A DNA stretch of 64,000 bases from Brachyhypopomus gauderio (taxonomy: Eukaryota > Chordata > Actinopteri > Gymnotiformes > Hypopomidae). A model generated the notes under the pieces. It ran no database searches. It saw nothing but the letters and a program-made list of their open reading frames with translations, and was not told the origin of the DNA. Of the stretch, positions 11,701-21,258 are shown piece by piece. Where the stretch lies: assembly GCF_052324685.1 (NCBI RefSeq), contig NW_027506917.1:124001-188000 (forward strand). The letters are read 5' to 3'. How positions within the stretch are numbered: the stretch's first letter is position 1; each line of letters starts with the position of its first letter. A program made the translations under genes and the position numbers.

Positions 11701-12094
11701 ATCCACCTCTGACAAGACCATCCCTAAGCTCAGGAGAAAGTCGATGCTGTCACGGTGAGGCGGCCCCCTACCGGCCGTCTCTGTCCACAGCGGCTGTTGT
11801 TGTTATTGTCTGGTGACGTCATGTGTGTCCCTCAGGTGGGCGGAGCCCGTGATCCGTCTCACCTGAGGGTCGTTTGTTTGCCTATATATGTCTTGTCTTT
11901 GTACCAGTTGACCGCTGGTCATTATATCCTTAATTTGGATCTATTGCACGGGTTTTAGGTTTTGCACACTTTATATTAAACCACCCTTTTTCCCTGAGAC
12001 TTGGCGTGATCGCTTCCTTTTTGTTGCTCACACCTGCCCGTCACAGATGCGTTCCAGATTGGCAACGGCTTTCTCCAAGATCTGCAGAAAATGA
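8713..12094 (+). CDS. unrecognised spliced host gene, copy A
   Basis: Six exons fit by phase and splice sites: 8713-8733 (MFKQMMR), 10043-10148 (SKKAGPAEELPEG..RWFS), 10310-10452 (ICCTRVEEAVIEDLNTPPCG..), 10685-11239 (185 codons, MEDLIEVLEKISAWVKVAVK.. to FPRFLKRRFK), 11387-11450 and 11673-11747 plus 12051-12094. All introns are GT-AG. The large exon is helical and charged and ends in a basic W/F/R-rich patch (WWFRFPRFLKRRFK). I do not recognise the family; there is no signal peptide or membrane segment. Exon 5 has an in-frame TAA after KRTN (11399-11401), present in both copies, giving a 279-residue product; the downstream frame still looks coding (VHVHTEDQVVDKHIPDG), so the stop may be a truncation. 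The last exon is split by a solo LTR; the frame on either side of it agrees and would end in LATAFSKICRK. Promoter elements lie just upstream. Confidence 0.65.
9915..9995. repeat. DNA transposon terminus in intron 1
   Basis: The stretch AGTGGGTCGCGACTTAATG through GAGACCAGTTGAGAACCCCT resembles the terminal part of common fish hAT-type MITEs. It lies 47 bp before the exon 2 acceptor and is also present in copy B. Confidence 0.45.
11509..11567. repeat. 18-bp tandem repeat, three units
   Basis: TAGTCTTCCATGGTTTAG is repeated three times in intron 5 of the duplicated gene; copy B has two units (about 57358-57398). Confidence 0.85.
11748..12045. mobile_element. solo LTR inside the last exon, copy A
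   Basis: A 298-bp block starts TGTCACGGTGAGGCGG and ends CCTGCCCGTCACA, with TG/CA ends, a TATATATG element and TATTAAA before the end. It is flanked by the 5-bp duplication GATGC (11743-11747 and 12046-12050). Size, ends and target duplication fit a Gypsy-type solo LTR left by LTR-LTR recombination. The same insertion is in copy B, so it is older than the duplication. Confidence 0.85.
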
Positions 12095-12959
12095 GGGGAA
12101 AACACCTACTTGGGTGACATTGCTGGAAGTAGAAAATGTGTTATTCAATTAAAATGAAGAAAAAAAAGAGAACCAGACTGCTTCATTGTGATACCTGCAT
12201 GACAGAAGGCAATATGCATTGTGTCCTGGTCCACAAATTGCATTACTCCTCTTCTCCTGGAAGTCTGGGTGAAGATCAGGTTGCACAGCTGTCTGTGGTC
12301 TCTACTCCAGGAAGAAGCACTGGAGACCTACATGATGGAGAGGAAGAAAGAGACAGAAAAGCAAAATAAAGACTTTGATGGGGTCAGAGACCTGACCCAT
12401 CACCTGGACTGTGTATGTGTATATATAAGAGGAATAACTCACTAGAGGTCCTTCGTCCTCAGGGGAGGAGGGTCGTCTTCCAGGGCTTCCCTGGTGCTGG
12501 CCGGTAGAGCCCACGGTCATCGGCAGAAGGGGGGGAGGCAGGTCCTACTGAACCTGTAGGAGGAGGACAGGAAAAGTTGTAATGCTGAATGTGATGTTTA
12601 GCAAACAATAGCATACAGTTATGTTTGTGTATGTTGTACATGTTTCAATGGCGACGTATGTAGTCCTGCTCCAACGTAGGTGGTAGAGTCTAACAAAGTT
12701 GGGGCCGGGGCTACTCATTTAAATGCCGAGCATAGGATCTTTCAAGGGAGAACTTCACGGGGGCAGCGAGTGTGGCCAGACATGCCGCTAAGCTTTTACT
12801 GCACAGTTTTACCAATGTTTTATCCAGTTTAAGGGACTATGTTCATGTGTGTGCTGCACAAATTAAAAAACAATGGGTGAAGTCTATCGTTGGAGTTAAG
12901 TCATGTTTTCGGGGAAAACCCTGGCCTTTTCAGTGTATACATTGTTGTGAAGCCGCATC
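12095..12959. other. downstream flank, no firm gene
   Basis: A possible exon at 12310-12369 follows TCTACTCCAG and reads EEALETYMMERKKETEKQNK, and a minus-strand stretch near 12450-12560 reads ADDRGLYRPAPGKPWK. Neither has a family match or supporting neighbours. Both are present in copy B with few changes. Confidence 0.3.
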
Positions 12960-13320
12960 TTTTCTTCAGCTTACTTCTGACTCGCCATTTCTGTCTCTTC
13001 TCCGTTTGTGTCGTGTCACTGGAGTGCTTCGGCACGCGTGTAAAAACACTGGCTCTGATTGGCTACCATAACGCTGCCTTAGCCAATCGCTTACTGACTT
13101 GTTAAGTTAAACAGGTGTTACACCGAGAACTTGTGACCTATCGAGATCTGTTACTCCTCACTAGCCTGGGCAGCGGTCCGCTCGCATTACTGTTAGTATA
13201 TCAATATATAGTAACGCACCGCTTTTAATGACCAGTAACGTCAACGGCGTTGTAACGACAGGAAAAGTAATTAATTATATTATCCCTTTACTGACAAAAT
13301 GACGCCATTACCTAACACTG
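12960..13320. mobile_element. 3' half of a hAT-like MITE, copy A
   Basis: Matches the right-hand part of the element that is whole in copy B (59216-60095), ending GCCATTACCTAACACTG. The left half is absent here because the 946 bp found in B is missing at 12959/12960. Confidence 0.7.
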
Positions 13321-13439
13321 TTAAAAATAATGCATTATTATTATTGTAATAATAATTATATTATAAATAATTATTGTTATTTGCAACACTGTATATGAAT
13401 AACTGATGATTGATTGATTGATTATTATTAGTTCCATGT

Positions 13440-13540
13440 AATTTTTTGTAATGAGTTTACTGGTCTGGCCCCCTTGAGGTCCGATTAAGTTGTATTCGGC
13501 CCCCAGACCAAAATGAGTTTTTTGCTACTTTGACGATGCA
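13440..13540. repeat. hAT 3'-terminal remnant
   Basis: CTGGTCTGGCCCCCTTGAGG followed by CGGCCCCCAGACCAAAATGA resembles the widespread 3' end of Charlie-type hAT elements. Also in copy B. Confidence 0.45.
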
Positions 13541-13989
13541 AAACCCATAAAATGCAGGTGGTGGAGGTGAAGCTTCAGCACAAGTCCATCTACAGTGGGT
13601 GGCAGAGTGAGCACTGGTGGGTGCTCAACAATTCTACTGGATAGATGCAGAGGTGAGTCATGGGAACAGGTTCACAATTTCAGTAAGAATGGACATGCTA
13701 CTGTCAACGTCCCTTCAACCTAATCTTTTCTTTGTATTTGTAGCTTACCCTTCACCACTTTGCCAGCGCTAGTGCCGTGGCCTGCATCAAAGTAACGAAG
13801 AGTCTTGACTATAAGTATCAAGACCAGAGGACTTAACAACATCAAGAACTGATCGTCGGGATTATTAGAACAATCACCATTGTCAGTGTGCAAGGAACTG
13901 TGAGGAAAGCCAGAAAGAATCACCATCCGTGGACTATTCATCATCACCGTGGACAACCATCAGGATTTCAGATTCGACCGTTATGGGAT

Positions 13990-14174
13990 TTTTGGTTATC
14001 AGCAGCTGATTATCAGTGCTCCTGTCACCCTCATCAGACCTCTACAACTAATTCAGAATGCTGCAGCATGACTGGTCTTCAATCTCCCCAAGTTCTCACA
14101 TGTGACTCCTCTGCTACGCTCTCTTCACTGGCTTCCAGTAGCGGCACGCATCAGATATAAAACCTTGATGCTTG
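13990..14174 (+). mobile_element. L2-like LINE fragment, 5' part before the Gypsy insertion
   Basis: Continues at 22835. It codes for the end of a LINE reverse transcriptase (in copy B uninterrupted: LQLIQNAAARLVFNLPKFSH, then LHWLPVAARIRYKTLMLAYK). In copy A a base change gives a stop where B has Arg (14067-14071 region). It belongs to the same family as the minus-strand fragment at 2950-3860. Confidence 0.8.
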
Positions 14175-15761
14175 TGTGACCCTTGTTAAGGTGAGCTGTA
14201 AGCTCGACTACGCCACCTGGGGAGTTTCACCCCAGGAAATATAACCCAAAAGCACACAGGTTCATTTAAAGAAAAGGGCAGAGACGTAAAATTTGGTTCA
14301 GTGTACAACTTTTTACTTAAAGGTAAAATTGGAAATAACACTAAAATGCACAGCTTTATTAATAACTTGGTTTTAAGAAAATCACAATTTAGAATAAAGT
14401 AAAAATTGTTAAAATACCAACACAGGGGTACTGGCAGTGCTAGGTCTCATTGTAGTATTATCATACATATACTTAAAACTGGCTTCAGACCTTCAATGAT
14501 TATCCTGGTAACGACTGTACCACACACACACACACACACACACACAGCTTCCAAAAACCTCAAAAGGTGATGACTCCAACCACAGCAGACCAAGTGTAAA
14601 AGTGAATGATTATCCCCGAAGGGTAACCAGCCATCCAGGAAACACCCGTGCACAGAAGTATTCTGACGAACAGATAAAACACATGAATGATTAATACACT
14701 ATTATAACTTTAAAACTCACTGCAGCCAGTATCCCTAATGTTAATTAAAAAAAAGAGAGATCAGGTTCACATAGAACAAAGAAAAGAAATCCAATACCGC
14801 TCAGGGGTTAATTCAAAAGAAACAAAATCAAGAGAACTAAACTAAATAAACAGAAGAATCACAAAAAGTTTAATTATAATCAAATAAACAAAATAACTGA
14901 AACATTATAACGCTGATTTAACCCCCACAAAACAACCAAGGCAAAACAGCAGAAGACTAGGGGAGGCTCTGCTCAGCGCCACCTAGGCCCTTCCCGTGGC
15001 GACACTCCAGAACTCCTAATTAAAAACGACATTTTAAGTAAATTAAAAATAAGCTATATTTAAACAAGTGATATGAAAAACCACATCTACTGAGCCCACA
15101 TACCTTCAAGCTTGATTTACCATTACATAGGACCCCTTGCTCCAATTGCAATGCTTCCAGTGTCTGAGATAATAAAACCAGGATTCCCGTGCCTTACGAC
15201 GCGGTTTTCTAAGCACACCCGTTTTCAAGCACGCCAAGGGATATACCTAAACATGACGTAACTCGCTGTAAGTTGTACATCCTATAATGGTTAAATCCCA
15301 AACAAATAGGTGGAAAGTAACTCCAAATGCCTACCTTTCAGCCAGTAGCACTCACATCAATGTAAACGGCCACTTTATACGCGACGTTCCACGTTTAGGC
15401 TGCAGCTAACGGCTAGCAGCGTGGTGCGACAACAGAGGGAGGACGCCTGCTTTCCGGCAGAATCCCCTATACATCAATGGGTTCGCGTCACTTTAAAAGC
15501 ACATTAAACATATACAAGGCACGGAAACGACAGACATACCTTAGCACACCGTCTCAGCAGCAAGTCCCGCAGTAACACGGCCCAAATAATAAGGGAAGCA
15601 CGAGCTTAGCCCAAAGCGTGCTCACTGGGTATATATACTGGTGCTAAATGACCAACCAACCCGCGCAACACAGAGGGGAGGGGGGAAGCCACTCCCTAAC
15701 TACGGTGGCTGCCCAAGCCCAGAAACCACTAGGCAGCCCTGTGACAGCTCTGCCTGTTACA
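14175..15761 (-). repeat. Gypsy 3' LTR
   Basis: 1587 bp, plus-strand TGTGACCCTTG to GCCTGTTACA. It contains a (CA)n tract and a TATATATA motif near its right edge. The next bases (minus strand AAAAGGTGGGGGCA) form the polypurine tract used to prime plus-strand synthesis. Confidence 0.9.
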
Positions 15762-15827
15762 TTCTGCCCCCACCTTTTGTGTCGGCGTCCCGTCGACAAA
15801 ACACAGCCGAAAACTTAACACAAGGGA

Positions 15828-18800
15828 CTAATCCCAAGGTCTAAAACAGGCTACTGCCATACTGTGTGAACCAGGTACCAAGGGTGTAGCGTTAGGAGCT
15901 ACCTGCGCCGTGGACATAGGCAACCGATGAGGGTTCCTATGCTGCCCTGCTGTTACTCGAGCTGTTCGTCGCCTCGTGTCTAGCCCCAAATCACCAACTT
16001 CTACCTCCGATACAACAGGGGCCTCGAAACTAGTTTCGGCACTAGAGGAGGGAATGACTTCAACTGGGTTGTCCCCTGATGGAACAATAGGAAGGGAACC
16101 CTGAGACTGGGCTTGAGGAGCACCTACAACAAGCCACTGACCTGACTCTTCCTCCTGTTCTGCATCCCCCACCAGGCTTGGGATTTCTACTGGAGGAGAA
16201 GCTACAGAAGGGTTTGGAGGAGCTAGCTTTAACATTACTCTGTGTACCTGCCGGGTCTGTCCCAAATCTCGCAACGGGGCCACAGAATACACCACACCCC
16301 CAGGTTCAGGTGCCCTTACCACCCTGTAAATGACTGGACTCCAAGCATCCTGAATTTTCGTGCGTCCACGAACTGAATGATCCCGTAGATAAACCAGCTG
16401 GCCTACCTGCAACTGGTCAGCTAATAAGCCATGATCGTGACGTTCCTTACGGCGTTGTGCTGCAGCCAACAACCTCTCCCTTGCCCCTTTAAAAGCAACC
16501 TGAAGACGTCTCTGGTGTTCCTGAACCCAATCACCCACAGTTCTACCTTCAGTTTCCTGAACCCTACCCAACAGGAAATCCACTGGGAGGTGAGGCTCTT
16601 GCCCGAACAAAAGAAAATGTGGCGATTCCCCCATAGACTGATGGATAGAGGAGTTGTAATTAAAGACTAGCTGCGGCAGATAATCTGGCCAACGGCTCTT
16701 CTGTTCCTGGGATAGTGTGCGCAGCAGATTATGCATGGTGCGATTAAATCGCTCACACTGGCCATTCCCTTGCGGGTGGTATGGGGTAGTTCGCGTCTTC
16801 TGTATCCCATACAGATCACAAAGCTGCCGAACCAGGGAACTCTCAAAGCTCGAACCACAGTCTGAGTGTAACCGTGCAGGAACACCAAACCGATAAAACC
16901 AGTGCTGAACCAACACCCTGGCCACTGTAGGAGCTCTTTGATCTCGAGTAGGGATCACCTGAGTAAACTTGGAGAACACATCGGTTATAACTAAAACCTG
17001 TTCAGTCCCATCCCTAGCAGGCTCCAAAAAAGTGAAATCAATGGCTACTACCTCATTTGGTCTTGAGGCCAAAAGGTGTCCCATTGGAGCACGCAACTGC
17101 TTATGTGGGGGTTTAGCAAGGGTGCACCGTTCACATTGCTGGCACCACCGCTTGATATCATTTGCCATTCCAGGCCAATAACATCGCTCCCTTATTAATA
17201 ATGTGGTCCGCTCTACACCTTGATGGCCGTGATGGTCATGCAGTTGTAGCAACACTTCCTCCTGCAGACATTCCGGAAGCAAAAATTGTAAGACCTCCTC
17301 CCCACCATCCGGCTTCAGGATTTTGCGATACAGCAGGCCATTACGCAGCACAATTCTATCCCACTGACGCAGGAACCCCTGAGTCCGGGCTGACAAGTCT
17401 TCCCTCTCATCCCGACTAGGTGGTCTGCCCCCCTGCCAAAAAGAATTAAAAGAATGAATGCTTGGGTCGGCTTCCTGTAAACACTTCAACTCCCCCGGCT
17501 CACGGGACGGAAAAGCAGCCATAGAAAGCTGGGCTACCGCTTGCATAGAGGTTTCTTTACTAGCTTGCTGCCGAAGGGCCAAAGGCAAGGTCACACCTGT
17601 CGATCCTGAACCCTGCAACTGCTCTGGAACGGAAATTCTCTGCCGAGATAAAGAATCAGCATTTTTATTTACACGACCTGGTCTGTAACGGATGGTATAA
17701 TGGAACGCCGACAGTTGGGCAACCCAACGCTGTTCTGTAGCACCCAACTTGGCTGTGTCCAAATGACTCAACGGGTTATTGTCTGTCCAGACAATACACT
17801 CCTGGCCCCAAAGGTACTCACGAAATTTCTCCGTCATAGCCCACTTCAACCCCAAAAACTCCAACTTCATTGAGCTGTACAACTTCTCATTAGGGTTTAG
17901 ACTACGACTCGCATAAGCAACGGGGCGCACTCGACCATCCTGCTCCTGGGACAATACAGCTCCCAAGCCCTGGTGACTGGCATCGACCTCCAAAATAAAT
18001 GGGAGAGAGAAGTTAGCAAAAGCAAGTGTAGGTGCATCCACAAGCTTACGTTTCAGTGTCTGAAAACTGGTCTCACACTGTTCTACCCAGAGATCTAACA
18101 ACCTAGGCCCATGACCTTTCCTAATCTTGGTCCCTCCCACTTCAGCTACTAGGCGATGCAATGGGGCAGCCATCTTTGAAAAGCCCTGAATGAAACGCCG
18201 ATAATAACTGGCGAAGCCAAGAAATGAACGTAGCTCAGAAACTGAAGTGGGACGGGGCCAGTTGGCCACAGCAGATACCTTCTCAGGATCGGTAGACACC
18301 CCTTTATCAGAGACCAGATGGCCCAGGTACCGAACTTGACGTCGAAAGAAACAGCATTTTTCCAACTTGGCCTTCAGGCCTGCTTGACCTAGTCGATTCA
18401 AAACCAACTCCAAACGGCTCAGGTGCTGATCCAGGTCTGAAGAAAATACAATGATGTCGTCAAGATATAACAACAATGATTGACAGTTTTGGTCCCCAAA
18501 CATCCTTTCCATCAGTCTCTGGAAGGTACTAGGGGCATTACACAGCCCGAAAGGCATACGGTTGAACTGGAATAGGCCAAAGGGAGTACAGAAAGCTGTC
18601 TTTGGACGGTCAGCCTCATTAACTGGGATCTGGTTGTAGCCACTAGCCAAATCCATGGTTGAAAACCACTGGGCCCCTGATAGTGCATCCAAAGTCTCTT
18701 CAATCCTAGGCAGAGGGAATGCATCCTTCCTAGTTTTGTTGTTAAGTTGCCTATAATCAACGCACATGCGGAGGCTACCATCTTTTTTCTTAACCAGGAC

Positions 18801-19988
18801 AATAGGTGAAGCATAAGGGCTACAACTCTCCTGAATAACCTGGCTCTCAAGCAGCTGGTGAATATGAGCCTTGACAGAGTCATAATCGGATGGAGGGATA
18901 CGCCTGTACCTCTGTCTTATTGGTACATCATCCAACAAAGGAATGTCATGTGAAATTAACCCAGTACAACCGATATCACCTTCGAAGGAGGAAAACACTG
19001 CCGCATGCTTACAAAGAAGAGACCGTACCTTCTCCTGGTCTACTTGAGACAGCACAGACAGATCTAAAGCCTCAATCTGCTCCAGTATTGGACTGGACTG
19101 AACAGTATGGGCCTGAACTTGGGCAACCACCATAGAGGGTTCACTCACCTCCGTAACTCCAGCCGGCAGACTCACAACCTGTACACCGGTCAGTGATGCT
19201 AAGGGACAATGTGGAGGCAAAGAAACACTGGAGCAACCCACATTTACCAACGGTACATAGACGGTCCCTCGAACTACCTTAACCAAAGAGACAGCAACTA
19301 ACAGACCATCAGGTAAGGCACCCAAAGTATCCGAGGGTTCAACTAGGACCCCTGTACTGCACTCACTGAGCTGACTGGAACACGTGGCTGCAACCATCTT
19401 AAACGTACCGGCTGGTATTCGAACAGGTCTCCGTCCCCTTACTCTAGCTACCCCTGTGTCTACAGTTGAGGGCCCATCAGAAGCCTGATGACAGTACTGC
19501 AGGGCTTGCTGCCAAGGTGAGGACGCATGTACAACTGGGGGAAGATCAAACAATGCAGGACCATGCTGGCAAAAGAGCTCCTGATAGCATTCTCTGATGA
19601 CGTTCATACCCAAAACGCCCGGGACTATAGGTGACGTATTAGAACCTGGAGGATCCTTAACTACCAGCCAACCCCTTCTAGGAATGGACTTTCCAAGTAC
19701 GTCCACAGTTAGCTCCACGTAGCCCACATAAGGTATCTCTAGCCCGTTAGCGGCACGAAGCTGTAACCACTGGCAGGAATGCAAGTCTCCCTGAATGTGC
19801 TGACGAAAGAAACTTTCAACTATGGTTGAAACCATCGACCCCGTGTCAAGCAAGCAATTAACCACCACTCCCCCCAACCGGATAGCCACTTTTGGACACT
19901 GTCCAACTAAGGATGGAGCGGTAAACTGAGGTGGAGAGTGCTGTGAGGCAGAGCCAGTACTGTCCCCTCCCAATGTGTGGCTCTGCAC
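15828..19988 (-). CDS. pol: Gypsy pol polyprotein
   Basis: An open frame of 1386 residues. Order of domains: aspartic protease (DTGS at about 48-51), reverse transcriptase (YLDDIIVFS near 507-515), RNase H (FILEVDASHQGLGAVL near 671), integrase zinc finger (HHGHQG and CERC near 919-955) and integrase core with D (VVAIDF, about 981), D (HSDCGSSFE, about 1042) and E (GNGQCERFN, about 1077). This is the Ty3/Gypsy order, with integrase after RNase H. It lies in a different frame from gag, separated by a short gap, as in many members of the family. Confidence 0.93.
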   Translation of the reverse strand: MQSHTLGGDSTGSASQHSPPQFTAPSLVGQCPKVAIRLGGVVVNCLLDTGSMVSTIVESFFRQHIQGDLHSCQWLQLRAANGLEIPYVGYVELTVDVLGKSIPRRGWLVVKDPPGSNTSPIVPGVLGMNVIRECYQELFCQHGPALFDLPPVVHASSPWQQALQYCHQASDGPSTVDTGVARVRGRRPVRIPAGTFKMVAATCSSQLSECSTGVLVEPSDTLGALPDGLLVAVSLVKVVRGTVYVPLVNVGCSSVSLPPHCPLASLTGVQVVSLPAGVTEVSEPSMVVAQVQAHTVQSSPILEQIEALDLSVLSQVDQEKVRSLLCKHAAVFSSFEGDIGCTGLISHDIPLLDDVPIRQRYRRIPPSDYDSVKAHIHQLLESQVIQESCSPYASPIVLVKKKDGSLRMCVDYRQLNNKTRKDAFPLPRIEETLDALSGAQWFSTMDLASGYNQIPVNEADRPKTAFCTPFGLFQFNRMPFGLCNAPSTFQRLMERMFGDQNCQSLLLYLDDIIVFSSDLDQHLSRLELVLNRLGQAGLKAKLEKCCFFRRQVRYLGHLVSDKGVSTDPEKVSAVANWPRPTSVSELRSFLGFASYYRRFIQGFSKMAAPLHRLVAEVGGTKIRKGHGPRLLDLWVEQCETSFQTLKRKLVDAPTLAFANFSLPFILEVDASHQGLGAVLSQEQDGRVRPVAYASRSLNPNEKLYSSMKLEFLGLKWAMTEKFREYLWGQECIVWTDNNPLSHLDTAKLGATEQRWVAQLSAFHYTIRYRPGRVNKNADSLSRQRISVPEQLQGSGSTGVTLPLALRQQASKETSMQAVAQLSMAAFPSREPGELKCLQEADPSIHSFNSFWQGGRPPSRDEREDLSARTQGFLRQWDRIVLRNGLLYRKILKPDGGEEVLQFLLPECLQEEVLLQLHDHHGHQGVERTTLLIRERCYWPGMANDIKRWCQQCERCTLAKPPHKQLRAPMGHLLASRPNEVVAIDFTFLEPARDGTEQVLVITDVFSKFTQVIPTRDQRAPTVARVLVQHWFYRFGVPARLHSDCGSSFESSLVRQLCDLYGIQKTRTTPYHPQGNGQCERFNRTMHNLLRTLSQEQKSRWPDYLPQLVFNYNSSIHQSMGESPHFLLFGQEPHLPVDFLLGRVQETEGRTVGDWVQEHQRRLQVAFKGARERLLAAAQRRKERHDHGLLADQLQVGQLVYLRDHSVRGRTKIQDAWSPVIYRVVRAPEPGGVVYSVAPLRDLGQTRQVHRVMLKLAPPNPSVASPPVEIPSLVGDAEQEEESGQWLVVGAPQAQSQGSLPIVPSGDNPVEVIPSSSAETSFEAPVVSEVEVGDLGLDTRRRTARVTAGQHRNPHRLPMSTAQVAPNATPLVPGSHSMAVACFRPWD

Positions 19989-19999
19989 ACTGGAGGGAG

Positions 20000-21049
20000 C
20001 TAGTTTTCCGCCGGCTGAGAGCTAGGGGCAACACGGCCCGGATGGAAAGCCCCTATTGGGTGCGCTGGAACACGCTCATTATCACAGTCTCTAGCATAGT
20101 GTCCGGACTTTTGACACCGCCTACAAATTACATTAGGCCGGCTGCTAGGACCAGTAGGCCGAGGAGAAGCATACAAGCTAGCAATACTCTGTGTTAACTG
20201 ATTAATCTGTTCTTGTTGTTTGAGTAGCATAGCTCTTAATTCTGTCATCTCAGAAGATTTAAAATTATCTGCAGAACGTCGAACCCCATAAGTCTCCCTA
20301 GACATTTGCAGCGCACACATTGAGGGGACAGAATGGCTCCTACCTCTCCCATCATCTGGCCTACTCTCACGCTCCCATCGGATAGCCGCTGCCCGTATCT
20401 GTAGCATGGAAAGCTCTGGTGTCTGACGGACCAACTGCTTCAGTTCCCTACGGAGGGCAGAGTCATTAACATTCTCCACAAATTGGTCACGAACCAACAC
20501 ATCAGCATTAGGCACTACATAAGATGCACACTGCTTTATTTTATCCATGAGAGCCAAAAGGACATGCGAGTATTCCTGCAAAGACTCCCCTTCCAGTTGC
20601 TTACGGCAAAAGAAGCTCTCCTGCAAGGCAACATATGACCTTGAACACCCATATAGCTCTTGAAGTATAGATAAAATTTTCTGTGGGTCCTCCCTTTCCA
20701 CCCTAGGCCTATACCTTATTTCATCCTTAGCTTCTCCTTCAAGATGATCTAGCATAAAATAGGCCTGGTCAAGGGGTGCCAAACGGCGTGCACGGATGCT
20801 AGCCTGTACCTCCTCACTCCACTCCTCGATACTTATACCAGCCCTGCCCCTAAACACTGGGCATTTACGCTCACGGGGAATATACAGCAACCTCTCAACT
20901 GGAACAGGGTTACTCACAGTCTCTTGAGACTCACCACCACTACCGGGGCCTGGCTGAGACTGGGAAGCAGCATTCTCCTGCAACAGGCGCTCATTATCTG
21001 CCTGCAGCCGTCTTACCAGCTCTCTCATTTCCTGGAGCTCACTGGCCAT
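20000..21049 (-). CDS. gag: Gypsy gag
   Basis: 349 residues starting MASELQEMRELVRRLQADNE, an N-terminal coiled coil. A retrotransposon capsid-like helical region follows (YFMLDHLEGEAKDEI..ILSILQELYG), and a CCHC zinc knuckle (CRRCQKSGHYARDC, about 309-322) that binds RNA. The start follows the primer-binding region by about 180 bp. Confidence 0.9.
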   Translation of the reverse strand: MASELQEMRELVRRLQADNERLLQENAASQSQPGPGSGGESQETVSNPVPVERLLYIPRERKCPVFRGRAGISIEEWSEEVQASIRARRLAPLDQAYFMLDHLEGEAKDEIRYRPRVEREDPQKILSILQELYGCSRSYVALQESFFCRKQLEGESLQEYSHVLLALMDKIKQCASYVVPNADVLVRDQFVENVNDSALRRELKQLVRQTPELSMLQIRAAAIRWERESRPDDGRGRSHSVPSMCALQMSRETYGVRRSADNFKSSEMTELRAMLLKQQEQINQLTQSIASLYASPRPTGPSSRPNVICRRCQKSGHYARDCDNERVPAHPIGAFHPGRVAPSSQPAEN

Positions 21050-21228
21050 GGTAAAACAAAAAAAAGTGGAATAGAGAAGAGGTGGGAAATAAAAATCACT
21101 GGGTTAGCTTTAAGGACCTCCCTACAGGTACCCAACTAAAATCCTTGGGACCAACACCAACTGCTGTTTTGCCTTTAAACCAAAATAACCAAAAGAAATA
21201 CAACTGAACTCCCAAAAATACGTCTCTG

Positions 21229-21254
21229 TTTCAAATCCTGCCGACTATACGCCA
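21229..21254 (-). promoter_or_regulatory. Gypsy primer-binding site, tRNA-Ser-like
   Basis: Four bases inside the 5' LTR, the minus strand reads TGGCGTATAGTCGGCAGGAT, then TTGAAA. Apart from a TA insertion this is complementary to the 3' end of vertebrate serine tRNA (AGA type, ending CCTGCCGACTACG-CCA). Recalled from tRNA sequence, not searched. Confidence 0.55.
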
Positions 21255-21258
21255 CAAA

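Noticed and set aside
12310-12369. Extra exon of the duplicated gene reading EEALETYMMERKKETEKQNK
   Set aside because: It lies after the natural stop of the last exon, with only an acceptor-like site and no supporting family match.
16431-19135. Plus-strand frames of 70-85 codons within the Gypsy element
   Set aside because: Shadows of the minus-strand pol gene.
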